DNA from: Cyanobacteria bacterium FACHB-63
GTDB lineage: Bacteria; Cyanobacteriota; Cyanobacteriia; Leptolyngbyales; Leptolyngbyaceae
DNA length: 64,000 bases
Direction: 5' to 3'
Assembly: GCA_014695255.1 (NCBI GenBank)
Contig: JACJNX010000042.1
Span: forward strand, 1 to 64,000
The notes under the pieces: model-generated
What the model saw: the letters and a program-made list of their open reading frames with translations, nothing else
What the model was told of the DNA's origin: nothing
Databases searched by the model: none
In this document: piece after piece, positions 7,850-17,084 of the stretch
How the letters are laid out: every line of letters begins with the position of its first letter
Numbering within the stretch: the stretch's first letter is position 1
Program-made: the position numbers and the translations under genes

Positions 7850-8389
7850 TTACTGGCAATACACCAAATTGGTTCCGGGAGTATTCTGGAATCCGTTAGA
7901 AATCCAGCCTGACACTGGTTTTGCAATATTGACCCAAACTCGCCCTCCACTGATGCCAGTCGTTGCAGGGTTCGTTGTCAGAAATACCTGTGAGTTAAAC
8001 GCTACGTTGCCCACGATCGGGGAATTAATATCCGCGCGTTGACGAACGATTAACCCTTGCGTTTGGCTCACTCGGCGACACGTTCCTTGGGGATCTGGCT
8101 TCGGCGGGCAAAGTTTCAGAGTTGCAGTCTGAACGAAGCCCGCTGTGGGAGCGCTCACACCAATGAATCCGTTTTGTGCGGCATTCTCACTCAACGTCAC
8201 AGACTGGTTTTCAGCTAGAGTGCGAACGACCGCGCTCGTTGACGATCGTTGAGCAAAGATTGCCGTAGATTGTTTTGCACAGCGAGCTTGACCTGTTAGC
8301 TGTGCGGATGCAGGAAGCGAGATTACAGGAGCCGCAAGGGCTGCGATCGTGACTGCCGAGAACGACTGTTGCCAAAGATTTTGTTTCAT
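7850..8389 (-). CDS. Secreted SH3-like domain protein
   Basis: A 179-residue protein with a signal peptide (cleavage likely after PASAQ near residue 30). Two bacterial SH3-like domains follow, about 35-93 and 100-178. The first includes KQSTAIFAQRSSTSAVVRTL and the second LIVRQRADINSPIVGNV with GRVWVNIAKPVSGWI. Such domains usually bind peptidoglycan or act as periplasmic protein modules. Four cysteines may form disulfides. There is no catalytic domain and no operon partner. Confidence 0.85.
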   Translation of the reverse strand: MKQNLWQQSFSAVTIAALAAPVISLPASAQLTGQARCAKQSTAIFAQRSSTSAVVRTLAENQSVTLSENAAQNGFIGVSAPTAGFVQTATLKLCPPKPDPQGTCRRVSQTQGLIVRQRADINSPIVGNVAFNSQVFLTTNPATTGISGGRVWVNIAKPVSGWISNGFQNTPGTNLVYCQ

Positions 8390-8457
8390 ATATTCAACTC
8401 CTCACAAAGTAGAACCTTTACCAGTGGTCTACCAGGGAATTATCCCACGGATAATAC

Positions 8458-8486
8458 AAAAACCTGCCTTTATTACGGCAGGTTTT
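8458..8486 (-). terminator. Terminator downstream of tRNA-Gly
   Basis: AACCTGCC at 8461-8468 pairs with GGCAGGTT at 8477-8484. On the minus strand the stem is followed by TTTTTG, giving a standard intrinsic terminator for tRNA-Gly. Confidence 0.75.
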
Positions 8487-8509
8487 ACGATTGAACATCA
8501 ATTAATTAA

Positions 8510-8580
8510 AGCGGGCACCGGGAATCGAACCCGGATATCCTGCTTGGAAGGCAGGTGTTTTACCACTAAACTATGCCCGC
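8510..8580 (-). tRNA. trnG: tRNA-Gly (anticodon UCC)
   Basis: The minus strand gives a 71-base cloverleaf with acceptor GCGGGCA/TGCCCGC, anticodon stem CCTGC/GCAGG with loop CTTCCAA (anticodon TCC), a T arm containing GGTTCGATTCC, and the U73 discriminator usual for bacterial tRNA-Gly. CCA is not encoded. Confidence 0.95.
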
Positions 8581-8728
8581 GCTGCTTATCGCTTTGTTTT
8601 GCGCTTTTTTACAATAGCATCTTTCTCGGAAATTGCATCAAGTTGATCAAAAAAATCTTCTACCCCAGTTTTCGCACTCTCCGGTAAAATAGACTATTTG
8701 TGCGGAAACAATCGAGAATAGTGAAATT

Positions 8729-9187
8729 ATGGCGAAGCGGATTCAGCTAGTTCTGACTCAGAACGTAAGCAAATTAGGACGCATCGGGGATTTGGTGGAA
8801 GTCGCCCCCGGTTATGCAAGAAACTATCTTGTACCCCAAGGTAAGGCAACGACGGTTAATCCTGGCATTCTCAAGCAGGTCGCGCGGCGGCGTGAACTCG
8901 AAGAACAGCGCTTAGCTGAATTGAGACAGCAAGCGGTGCAGATTGCAGCAGATATCGAAGCGGCAGGCGGATTCGATATCGAAAAGCAAGCCGGCGAAAA
9001 CGATGCGATTTTCGGAACGGTGACCAATCAGGATGTCGCAGAAGCGATCAAGGCAAAGACCAATCAAGAGGTCGATCGCCGCACGATTACGCTTCCCGAT
9101 ATTCACAAAATTGGAGAGTACAAGGCACAAGTCAAACTGCATCCCGAAGTAACGGCAACGGTGGTGGTTCGAGTCGTTGCATCTTAG
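8729..9187 (+). CDS. rplI: 50S ribosomal protein bL9
   Basis: A 152-residue protein of normal bL9 length. The N-terminal domain has the L9 signature (KLGRIGDLVEVAPGYARNYLVPQGKA). It is joined by the long central helix (about 45-75) to the C-terminal RNA-binding domain (EKQAGENDAIFGTVTNQDVA). bL9 binds 23S rRNA near the L1 stalk and affects frame maintenance. dnaB follows about 120 bases downstream on the same strand, an order common in cyanobacteria and other bacteria. Confidence 0.98.
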   Translation: MAKRIQLVLTQNVSKLGRIGDLVEVAPGYARNYLVPQGKATTVNPGILKQVARRRELEEQRLAELRQQAVQIAADIEAAGGFDIEKQAGENDAIFGTVTNQDVAEAIKAKTNQEVDRRTITLPDIHKIGEYKAQVKLHPEVTATVVVRVVAS

Positions 9188-9308
9188 TACGATTTAGTAC
9201 AATTCTACTATAAACTGCTAAGATTGAAGTACCTGTGGGGGTTGAGTTCCGTAGTTTTGTGGGATTCAGCCCCTTTGATCCATTCTCGCAATATTGCCCC
9301 TCAGCATC

Positions 9309-10670
9309 ATGGTTCAAGAGTTTAATTTTCAACCCGTTAACGATCGCATTCCGCCCCAGAATTTGGATGCTGAAGAAGCTATTTTAGGGGGAATTTTGCT
9401 CGATCCAGAGGCAATTACGCGAGTGTTGGACATTCTGCGATCGGAAGCGTTTTACAGTAGCGCCCATCAAGAAATCTACAAAGCTTGTGTGGCCCTGCAT
9501 TATCAAGGATCTCCCACGGATTTGATGAGCGTTTCGACGTGGCTTAACGATCGCGGACTGTTGGAAAAACTCGGCGGACAATCGAAGCTGGTGCAATTAG
9601 TCGATCGCACGGTGAGCGCGGTCAACATTGATCAATATGCACAGTTAGTTGTAGACAAGTATCTACGACGAAAGTTAATTAGCACTGGACATCAGATTTC
9701 TCAGCTTGGACATGAAACGGCGAAAGACTTAGAGAAAGTTCTAGATGAAGCTGAGCAGAAAGTTTTTAGCATTACCCAGGTGCGACCGAATCAGGGATTG
9801 ATTCCGACAGCGGACATTTTGACCAAAACGTTCTCTGAAATCGAAGAACGATCGGCAGGGATGGCTTTACCGGGATTGGCTTCTGGTTTTTATGATCTCG
9901 ATGGCAAGACTCAGGGCTTTCAGCGATCGGACTTGATCATCGTAGCGGGTCGCCCATCAATGGGGAAAACAGCCTTCTGTCTGGGTTTGGGGCGCAACAT
10001 CTCAGCACAGTACAAGCTCCCGATCGCAGTATTCAGCTTGGAAATGTCAAAAGAGCAGATTGTCCAGCGATTGTTAGCAAGTGAAGCGCGGATCGAAAGT
10101 GGACGATTACGATCGGGACGGATTGCCTCGCAAGATTGGGAGCCACTCAGCAATGCGATCGGTCGGTTGTCTGAACTGAAGATTTTTATCGACGATACCC
10201 CCAATATTAGTGTGGTTGAAATGCGATCGCGTGCCCGGAAGCTACAAGCCGAGCAGGGCGGCGTACTCGGCATGATTTTGATCGACTATCTGCAACTGAT
10301 GGAAGGAAGCGGCAGTGAAAACCGAGTGCAAGAACTGGCGCGAATTACTCGTGCATTAAAAGGGTTAGCGCGGGAGTTAAATGTCCCTGTGATTGCGCTG
10401 TCTCAACTGAGTCGGAGTGTAGAATCACGCGCTGACAAGCGCCCGATGATGTCAGACCTTCGTGAAAGTGGTTCGATCGAGCAAGATGCCGACCTAGTGA
10501 TGATGCTTTACCGCGATGAATACTACAATGAGGACACGCCCGATCGCGGCATTGCTGAAGTGATCATCACCAAGCACCGCAACGGACCTACAGGAACAAT
10601 CAAACTGCTATTCGAGCCGCAATTTACGCGATTTCTGAATTTAGCGGCACCGAATCGGTTTGATTCGTAA
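9309..10670 (+). CDS. dnaB: Replicative DNA helicase DnaB
   Basis: A 453-residue hexameric helicase that unwinds DNA at the replication fork and binds primase. The N-terminal domain opens with PPQNLDAEEAILGG. The RecA-like domain has Walker A (AGRPSMGKTAF near 210), Walker B (MILIDYLQLM near 315) and the arginine-finger region. No intein interrupts it, unlike dnaB in several cyanobacteria. The ATG at 9309 is preferred over an in-frame TTG at 9294. It lies downstream of rplI. Confidence 0.98.
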   Translation: MVQEFNFQPVNDRIPPQNLDAEEAILGGILLDPEAITRVLDILRSEAFYSSAHQEIYKACVALHYQGSPTDLMSVSTWLNDRGLLEKLGGQSKLVQLVDRTVSAVNIDQYAQLVVDKYLRRKLISTGHQISQLGHETAKDLEKVLDEAEQKVFSITQVRPNQGLIPTADILTKTFSEIEERSAGMALPGLASGFYDLDGKTQGFQRSDLIIVAGRPSMGKTAFCLGLGRNISAQYKLPIAVFSLEMSKEQIVQRLLASEARIESGRLRSGRIASQDWEPLSNAIGRLSELKIFIDDTPNISVVEMRSRARKLQAEQGGVLGMILIDYLQLMEGSGSENRVQELARITRALKGLARELNVPVIALSQLSRSVESRADKRPMMSDLRESGSIEQDADLVMMLYRDEYYNEDTPDRGIAEVIITKHRNGPTGTIKLLFEPQFTRFLNLAAPNRFDS

Positions 10671-10711
10671 CCAAATTACTGATCCAATCCTAGCTGAATC
10701 GAGTAATATGA

Positions 10712-11506
10712 ATGACGGGTTTGGAATTGCAACGATGCGTACCAATGGTTGAGTCAAGACTGATTCAGGGTCAGCCTGTGGAACTCCCTCAGTATCGAGT
10801 TCGAGAAAGCATTAAAGCGAAACACGTCAGCTTAAAAATGACGGTTCAGGGCGGCTTAGAAGTCATTATCCCCCGCGGATTTGACCAAAGCCGCATCCCA
10901 GAAATTTTGCACACCAAGCAAAGCTGGATCGAGCGCACGATCGAACGTCTCGAAGAACAGCGCCAACAACTCTCGATCGATGCCTCTGCTACGTTACCGG
11001 AACAATTGCTTCTTAGAGCGATCGACCAAACGTGGACGATCGAATATCAGCCGACTGGATTTTCGCGGGCAACGCTCACCGAGAAAGGTAAATCGCGATT
11101 AATTCTGCGCGGCAACACTCACAATGAAGAACTTTGCCGTTCCCTCTTGCAGCAGTGGTTGACCCATAAAGCTTATCAACGACTCGTACCCTGGTTGTGG
11201 TCAGTCAGTCAAGAACTCAACTTACCGTTTCACAAAGCCTCCATTCGCGGACAGAAAACGCTCTGGGCAAGTTGCTCTCAGCAGTGCAACATCAGTCTTA
11301 ACTTCAAACTGCTGTTTCTGCCCCCTGAATTGGTGCGCTATGTCTTTGTGCATGAGCTATGTCACACCGTACATCTCAATCATTCGACACAGTTCTGGAG
11401 ACTTGTGCAGGAAAAAGATCCAAACTACAAAGCGATCGACAAAGAACTGCGGCAATCGAGTCACTATGTTCCTGCATGGCTTGAGATGAACGGGGTGAGA
11501 GATTAA
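10712..11506 (+). CDS. YgjP-like / DUF45 zinc metallopeptidase
   Basis: A 264-residue protein of the YgjP/DUF45 (SprT-like) family. The catalytic zinc motif is HELCH with a third ligand in VHLNHST, near residues 218-229. The family core WASCSQQCNISLNFKLLFLP precedes it, matching the usual WGSC...LNWRL pattern. The N-terminal half is mixed alpha/beta and probably regulatory. ATG at 10745 is a possible shorter start. The in vivo substrate is unknown. It follows dnaB by about 40 bases and may be cotranscribed. Confidence 0.88.
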   Translation: MTGLELQRCVPMVESRLIQGQPVELPQYRVRESIKAKHVSLKMTVQGGLEVIIPRGFDQSRIPEILHTKQSWIERTIERLEEQRQQLSIDASATLPEQLLLRAIDQTWTIEYQPTGFSRATLTEKGKSRLILRGNTHNEELCRSLLQQWLTHKAYQRLVPWLWSVSQELNLPFHKASIRGQKTLWASCSQQCNISLNFKLLFLPPELVRYVFVHELCHTVHLNHSTQFWRLVQEKDPNYKAIDKELRQSSHYVPAWLEMNGVRD

Positions 11507-11570
11507 CTCTTGCGATAGGGGAAGTCAGCGATCGGACTCTCTAGGATTCTAAGAAATTCTAGATAAGGCC

Positions 11571-11771
11571 ATGACAGAACCGACAGAACGCTTACCTAAA
11601 CCCACCGATGACTCTGCGCCTAAAAACCAAAAGGTGGTTGATCCCAACGACTTAGTTTACAGCGGCGGCTATCAGGGAGACCCGCGAGAACTCGTTGAAA
11701 ATCCGGCTGTTACACCGGAAATGCCAAACGAACCGGGCGATCTTAGAGCCGATGAATTGGATGAAGATTAA
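11571..11771 (+). CDS. Small acidic conserved hypothetical protein
   Basis: A 66-residue acidic protein rich in Pro, Glu and Asp, with no hydrophobic segment and likely disordered. The segment VVDPNDLVYSGGYQGDPREL gives it a distinctive core. I do not recognise a functional family. It follows the metallopeptidase by 64 bases on the same strand. Codon use matches its neighbours, so it is likely real. Confidence 0.6.
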   Translation: MTEPTERLPKPTDDSAPKNQKVVDPNDLVYSGGYQGDPRELVENPAVTPEMPNEPGDLRADELDED

Positions 11772-12090
11772 CCCTTTTCCGTATATTTCGGCATAACTTA
11801 TACCTACTTCACATCTCTGCCACCGGAGAGATGATTACTTCTTCATGGTAAATTTACAGTTGCTTCGGTAGAATTTCATTTTAAGCCCGGAGTAAATACG
11901 GTTGACGACGTTTATTCATTGAGCTTCGTCCCCATTGTTTTGCTCGGTTCTTCGGTCACTTGACCTGGAGGCGCTTTTCTTGATTTTCGTCGCTGTCTCA
12001 ATCGGCTCTAGGCTCGCCTGAATTTTTCAGCGGGTGGTTCTGCTCAGGCAATTCGATCGCCTCGAATTGTCGGTTTTCTATGGTCTTGTC
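11772..12090. other. Intergenic region before the polysaccharide island
   Basis: A 319-base gap without a convincing gene. It contains a small hairpin (CATCTCT at 11812-11818 with AGAGATG at 11827-11833) with no T-run, followed by AT-rich then mixed sequence. It is the probable promoter region for the glycosyltransferase/BY-kinase pair, but no clear -35/-10 pair stands out. Confidence 0.5.
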
Positions 12091-13179
12091 ATGAAAGTAG
12101 CCCTCGTCCATGACTATCTGACTCAACGGGGTGGTGCAGAGCGCGTCTTTGAGATGCTCTGTCAGCGCTATCCCGATGCCGATATCTATACGTCCCTGTA
12201 TGAACCCGCATCCTCGATCGACTTTGGCGATCGTGCAGTGTTCACAACCTATTTACAGCAGCTTCCCCAAGCTTCACGCTACTTCAAGCTTCTAGCGCCG
12301 CTGTACTATTCAGCGTTTCGGGCGTTGGACTTGCGGGAGTATGACTTGATTATCAGCAGCACCACGAGCTTTGCCAAAGCTGTCAGAAAGCGTCCTGATG
12401 CAAAACACATTTGTTTTTGCCACAACATCACGCGATTTCTTTGGGACACGAAGACTTATCTGCGTGAGTACACTGCTTATCGGCGCTTTCTGCCCCTGAT
12501 CGAGCAAATCTTTCGGGCAATGCGAAAAGCTGACCTTGCTTACGCCCAAGAACCGGATGTCTACATTGCCAACTCTCACACCGTAGCGCAGCGGATTCAA
12601 GAGATTTACAACAAGCCGGCTCACGTAGCAAACTGTCCAGTTGATAGCGCACAGTTTGACTTCTCAACTCAGAAAGAAGATTTCTATCTCGCTTCGGCTC
12701 GGTTGATTAGCTACAAACGGTTAGACGTAGTGGTAGAAGCGTTTAATTGGCTGGGCTGGAAACTGTTGATTACAGGAGATGGCCCAGAGCGCGACACACT
12801 AGAAGCACGAGCGCGAGAAAATGTGCAATTCCTAGGGCACGTCAGCGACGCAGAGCGCAAACAACTGATGTCCAAATCGCGATCGGTGATCGTGATGGCG
12901 CTCGAAGATTACGGATTGGTTCCGGTTGAGGCAAACGCAAGCGGAACGCCCGTCATCGCCTATGGAGAAGGCGGCGTTCTAGATACTCAGATTCCAGGGG
13001 TGACAGGCGTGTTCTTTAATTCTCAAACCCCTCACGCACTTTACCGCGCTCTGCTCAAAGCCAAAGAGATCGACTGGAACTATCACCGCATTCGCGAACA
13101 CGCAGTGAGTCGCTTTTCCAAGGATGCGTTTTTTCAGTCGATCGACTCGGTGATCGCAGAAGTCTGTGGTACTGGGTAA
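12091..13179 (+). CDS. Glycosyltransferase family 4
   Basis: A 362-residue GT-B enzyme of family GT4. The N-terminus (MKVALVHDYLTQRGGAERV) contains the conserved glycine-rich acceptor-side loop. The C-terminal nucleotide-sugar region carries ASARLISYKRLDVVVEAF and the EX7E-type segment ALEDYGLVPVEANASGTPVIAY. It should transfer a sugar to a polysaccharide repeat unit on the cytoplasmic face. The ATG at 12091 is chosen because homologues begin there; the frame extends upstream to 12034. It lies 56 bases before the BY-kinase gene, probably in one operon. Confidence 0.93.
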   Translation: MKVALVHDYLTQRGGAERVFEMLCQRYPDADIYTSLYEPASSIDFGDRAVFTTYLQQLPQASRYFKLLAPLYYSAFRALDLREYDLIISSTTSFAKAVRKRPDAKHICFCHNITRFLWDTKTYLREYTAYRRFLPLIEQIFRAMRKADLAYAQEPDVYIANSHTVAQRIQEIYNKPAHVANCPVDSAQFDFSTQKEDFYLASARLISYKRLDVVVEAFNWLGWKLLITGDGPERDTLEARARENVQFLGHVSDAERKQLMSKSRSVIVMALEDYGLVPVEANASGTPVIAYGEGGVLDTQIPGVTGVFFNSQTPHALYRALLKAKEIDWNYHRIREHAVSRFSKDAFFQSIDSVIAEVCGTG

Positions 13180-13235
13180 TTTAGCAAATTCATTTTTCTA
13201 GCTTCCTGAAATTTAAAATCAACGGAGTAACGATC

Positions 13236-15455
13236 GTGTCGCAAGGTAATCTCCCCCTCCTCAATTCATTCCCGCAAACGCAAGAACCCGATCCAGGGTA
13301 CGGGCAGCTTCTGGGCGTGTTGATGCGGCGGAAAGCTTGGTTTTTGGGCGCAATCGCGGGAACTGTGGCGCTAGCTGCGATCGTCACCTCGATTATGCCT
13401 CCCACCTATCGCAGCACCATGCAAATGCTCGTCGAGTCGAACTACCGAGAACGCCGCGCTCCGGGTGATAATCGTCCCTCTTTTGCTGATCCCAACGTCG
13501 AAAGCGATACCGCAACGCAGATCAATTTGATGCGAAGTACGCAACTGCTGCAGCGGGCAGTAGATGATCTGAAGCCGCGCTACAGCGATATCAGCGTTGA
13601 TCGCTTAACCAAGCGGTTGAACATTGCTCAAGTGCAGGAGCAGCGCGGCAACGAGCGCGTCACCACTAACATTGTGGAAATGAGCTATATCGACCACGAT
13701 CGGATCAAAACCCGCGAGGTACTAAAAGCGCTGCAAAAGGTATATCAGGACTACAACTTAGAACAGCAGCGCAATCGTTTGGCAAAAGGCTTATCGTTTA
13801 TTGACGGACAGATTCCGCAGGTGCAGGCGAAAGTAGATAAAGCTGAAGCTGCTTTGGAGCGGTTTCGCAAGTCCGCAAACCTGATCGATCCCGAATTGCA
13901 ATCAAAGGCAGTCGTGGAATCGCTGCGGGAATTGCAGAAAAATCAGCAGACGAATCGCAGCGATCTGGCCAGCGCTCAGGCGCGGTTTTACGCGCTCCAG
14001 CAGCAGTTAGCCCGATCGCCCCAGCAAGTCGCGATCGCGGCAAAACTCAGCCAATCCAAGCAATATCAAGCCTTACTGGGCGAAATTCAAAAAACTGAAG
14101 TTGCTTTAGCTCAGCAGCAAACGCGCTTTACCAATAAAACTCCGTTTGTGCAGCAGCTTTTGGAGCAGCGTCAGCGCCAGCTTGGATTGCTTCAGCAGGA
14201 GGCGCAGCGGGTCTTGGGCGCGAATGCGGGTGCGGTTGCGGGATCAAGCGATGCCCTGCTTTCCGCCGGACAGTTAGGGGATAACGATCTGAAATTTGCC
14301 AGCGACTTAACTCAGGCTCAGGTTGAGTTCTTTTCGGCGCAGGCGCGGGATCAAGCACTGGCGACAGAATCCCAACGGCTCCAATCCCAACTCCAGCAAT
14401 TTCCAAGTCTCTTATCCGAATACAATCGCCTCCAGCCTGCGGTAAAGCTGAACCGAGACACGCTGGATGAATTGCAGAAAGCGCGGCAAGATTTGGGTCT
14501 GGAAATTGCGCGGGGTGGTTTTGATTGGCAGACGGTAGAGCAGCCAAAGTTCGGGCGGCAGATTGGTCCCAATTGGTTACGCAATTTGCTGATTGGAGGT
14601 GCGGCGGGAGTCATGCTGGGCAGTGTAGCGGCGTTCCTGCGTGAATCGGCAGATAAATCGATTCGGACTTCGGAAGACTTAACTAAGCAGACATCGATTC
14701 CGCTGATTGGGATGGTGCCGGAATTGCCGGTAACTGAGTTAACGCCAGTGACCAGTTTTGCCACCCCTCGATCGCGCCTTGCCGGAGACATTGTGATGCC
14801 GCAAGTGCTGCATTGGGCACCGTTCCGCGAATCGCTGGATTTGATTTACAAAAATCTGCAACTGATGACTGATGGGAATCCGCTGCGATCTCTGGTGGTC
14901 ACTTCAGCGTTAGCGGGTGAAGGCAAGTCAACTGTGGCGCTAGGCTTAGCGATTAGCGCAGCGCGGCTGCATCAGCGCGTCTTGTTAATTGATGCTGATT
15001 TACGTCGTCCGGGACTGCATGAGCAGTTGCAGCTTTCGAACGATCACGGGCTTTCGACATTGTTGACGAGCGATCGGGCGCTGTCGCAAGCCGCGATCCA
15101 GCCTGCAAGCATTTACAGCGATCTGCCAATCTCAGTCTTAACTTCTGGTCCCACTCCTAGCGATTCCGTGAAGTTGCTCAGCTCCAAACGGATGCGCGAT
15201 TTGATCACGGTGTTTGAGCAGCATTACGATTTGGTGATTTTAGATGCGCCGCCCGTGTTGGGAATTGTAGATGCACTATTGGCAGCTTCATTCTGTGATG
15301 GAGCGCTGTTAGTCGGTCGGATGGGGCGGGTCAATCGGGATGAAGTGACACAGGCAGTGGCGATGCTGAATCGGTTAAATCTCGTTGGTGTAGTTGCAAA
15401 TTGTGCTGAAAGTGGAAATAGTTATTATTACCGCTCAGCGACAACAACTTCTTAG
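13236..15455 (+). CDS. Polysaccharide co-polymerase / BY-kinase (Wzc-like)
   Basis: A 739-residue inner-membrane protein combining a Wzz chain-length domain with a bacterial tyrosine kinase. It has two membrane segments (about 36-55 and 440-460) around a long periplasmic coiled coil (about 180-420). The cytoplasmic kinase has Walker A (LAGEGKSTVALGLA), Walker A' (LLIDADLRRPG) and Walker B (LVILDAPPV). The C-terminus ends in SYYYRSATTTS, the tyrosine cluster that is autophosphorylated. The start is GTG, with GGAG 8 bases upstream. It controls export and length of a surface polysaccharide with the neighbouring island genes. Confidence 0.95.
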   Translation: MSQGNLPLLNSFPQTQEPDPGYGQLLGVLMRRKAWFLGAIAGTVALAAIVTSIMPPTYRSTMQMLVESNYRERRAPGDNRPSFADPNVESDTATQINLMRSTQLLQRAVDDLKPRYSDISVDRLTKRLNIAQVQEQRGNERVTTNIVEMSYIDHDRIKTREVLKALQKVYQDYNLEQQRNRLAKGLSFIDGQIPQVQAKVDKAEAALERFRKSANLIDPELQSKAVVESLRELQKNQQTNRSDLASAQARFYALQQQLARSPQQVAIAAKLSQSKQYQALLGEIQKTEVALAQQQTRFTNKTPFVQQLLEQRQRQLGLLQQEAQRVLGANAGAVAGSSDALLSAGQLGDNDLKFASDLTQAQVEFFSAQARDQALATESQRLQSQLQQFPSLLSEYNRLQPAVKLNRDTLDELQKARQDLGLEIARGGFDWQTVEQPKFGRQIGPNWLRNLLIGGAAGVMLGSVAAFLRESADKSIRTSEDLTKQTSIPLIGMVPELPVTELTPVTSFATPRSRLAGDIVMPQVLHWAPFRESLDLIYKNLQLMTDGNPLRSLVVTSALAGEGKSTVALGLAISAARLHQRVLLIDADLRRPGLHEQLQLSNDHGLSTLLTSDRALSQAAIQPASIYSDLPISVLTSGPTPSDSVKLLSSKRMRDLITVFEQHYDLVILDAPPVLGIVDALLAASFCDGALLVGRMGRVNRDEVTQAVAMLNRLNLVGVVANCAESGNSYYYRSATTTS

Positions 15456-15478
15456 GATTCATTCAGAAATTGCAATTG

Positions 15479-15524
15479 AAAAAGAAGACAAATCACATTT
15501 GCTTGGCTTGATTTGTCCTCTTTT
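15479..15524 (+). terminator. Terminator after the BY-kinase gene
   Basis: AAAAGAAGACAAATCA at 15479-15494 pairs with TGATTTGTCCTCTTTT at 15509-15524 with one mismatch, ending in TTTT. It separates the GT4/BY-kinase pair from the next operon. Confidence 0.75.
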
Positions 15525-16114
15525 CTGATGCTAATTTCTAATTGCTTTGGAAATTTTGGCGAATTAAGAGATAATGTTTTCAATTGCAGATTGATTGAGC
15601 GATAATCGAGCAATTTTGACACAAAAGTTTAGAGCAGCATTCAATGCGATCGTCTGTTTTTCTAAACTGGATCATCAAATATACTTTCGGAATTAATGAG
15701 GGTCATCATGACAATCTGGGCATCACCCATTCGTACTTCAAAATCAAGCGTCAGAAGCAGTGACACCGTTCGAAGGCAGACCCAAGTCGATCGACTTCTT
15801 CATCTGATAAGTTGAGAAGAAGTATAGAATGATACTTGCACAAAGCAAAATCGAACGGTAAGAATCGCCCAGTTCAGCTAAATCTGTGGAATACGCATTT
15901 TTTGAGAGTCAAGAATCATCATATTCTAACTTTTAGCAGATTTACCTTTGGGCGAATGAACTAAGATACAAAAAGCCGAAATAAATCTAGACTCGCTGCG
16001 ATTCTAGACTGAAAATTAAAGCTTTATTAAAGTAATCTTGCTTGATTGATACCAGATTGATCGTTTAAATTTTCTATAGAAGATTCGATTTTTCGCGACT
16101 TTACCGGATATCTC
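15525..16114. other. 590-base leader region upstream of the hepC-hepA-like operon
   Basis: AT-rich and without a clear gene. One 35-codon frame (15708-15815, start MTIWASPIR) follows GAGGGT but has no recognised relative. The length suggests a regulated promoter or long 5' leader for the downstream sugar transferase/ABC exporter operon. No riboswitch class is recognised. Confidence 0.45.
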
Positions 16115-17065
16115 ATGACAACTTTTAATCCGCTAATTTTGCAAGAAACCTCAAGCCCAACTTGCGAAAAATCTCGTCAGAATAGCCGCCAGTGCTTTCT
16201 GTACTGGCGGCAACGGCAGCTTCTGGTTTTACAATTTGCATCTCCAACGTCTAGCAGTGGTGAAAAACAGCCTCCACTGCCGTCTCTGAGCGATCCAGGC
16301 TGGCTTTTAGACTGCTTACAGCGATCGCCCATTCAGCGAGTTCGCATCGATCCAAGCTTAGGAGAAGCCACCGTCAAACAATGGGCAAATGTTTGCGAAC
16401 AAGCCGGAAAAGCGATTTATCTGCGCTTACCTTCTGCTGGACAGTTGCCGCAGAAGCGCAGAAGCATTCTCTGGGGCTGGAAACGAACGCTTGATTGGGG
16501 TGTTGCTGCATTGCTTTTGGTCGGACTCAGTCCATTGCTTGTGGGGATTGCGATCGCGATCGCGCTTTCTTCTCCGGGAGCAGTATTGTTCAGCCAGTGG
16601 CGCGTCGGTCAGCGCGGCAAACTATTTCGAGTGCTGAAGTTTCGCACAATGGTTGCAGATGCAGAGCAAGCACATCACGGCATTATGGCGAATCAAGGCG
16701 CGGGCTGTCTGCATAAGCGCGAAGACGATCCGAGAATTACCCCGCTGGGCAAATGGCTGCGCCGCTATAGCCTGGATGAGTTGCCGCAGTTAATCAATGT
16801 GTTGCGCGGTGAAATGAGTCTGGTCGGGCCGCGACCCTGGGCGTTGTATGATGCGGTGCGAATTCGTCCAGAAATGCAGAGAAGATTGAATGCGCTACCG
16901 GGAATTACGGGAGCATGGCAGATTGAAGCTCGATCAACGCTATTGGATCTAGATGCGGTTAATCGCAGAGATTTAGAATATCTGAAAAATTGGTCATTGG
17001 GAGGAGATTTCAAGATTCTATTGCAGACCGTTCCTAGAGTTCTATCAGGCTTTGGAGCGTTTTAG
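16115..17065 (+). CDS. Polyprenyl glycosylphosphotransferase, HepC-like
   Basis: A 316-residue initiating sugar transferase that loads a sugar-1-phosphate onto undecaprenyl phosphate. Residues 1-115 are a soluble N-terminal part, followed by one membrane helix (about 130-150) and the catalytic domain. That domain shows the family motifs FRVLKFRTMVADAE, REDDPRITPLGKWLRRYSLDELPQL and MSLVGPRP. The N-terminal part resembles HepC-type proteins of cyanobacteria from recalled sequences. The HepA-like ABC gene follows 20 bases downstream, the order seen in the Anabaena HEP region, so a shared polysaccharide role is likely. Confidence 0.9.
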   Translation: MTTFNPLILQETSSPTCEKSRQNSRQCFLYWRQRQLLVLQFASPTSSSGEKQPPLPSLSDPGWLLDCLQRSPIQRVRIDPSLGEATVKQWANVCEQAGKAIYLRLPSAGQLPQKRRSILWGWKRTLDWGVAALLLVGLSPLLVGIAIAIALSSPGAVLFSQWRVGQRGKLFRVLKFRTMVADAEQAHHGIMANQGAGCLHKREDDPRITPLGKWLRRYSLDELPQLINVLRGEMSLVGPRPWALYDAVRIRPEMQRRLNALPGITGAWQIEARSTLLDLDAVNRRDLEYLKNWSLGGDFKILLQTVPRVLSGFGAF

Positions 17066-17084
17066 AGCTTCTCCCAGAGGAAAG

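Noticed and set aside
7850-8389. SH3 protein as an amidase or endopeptidase
   Set aside because: There is no NlpC/P60 or amidase domain; only two SH3-like units are present.
9309-10670. Intein in dnaB
   Set aside because: Length and continuity of the helicase motifs leave no room for one.
10712-11506. DUF45 protein as a restriction-modification component
   Set aside because: The DUF45 gene is sometimes found near type I R-M genes, but no hsd genes are nearby here.
14128-14547. Minus-strand ORFs within the BY-kinase gene
   Set aside because: They are Pro/Ala-rich antisense frames of the coiled-coil region, not separate genes.
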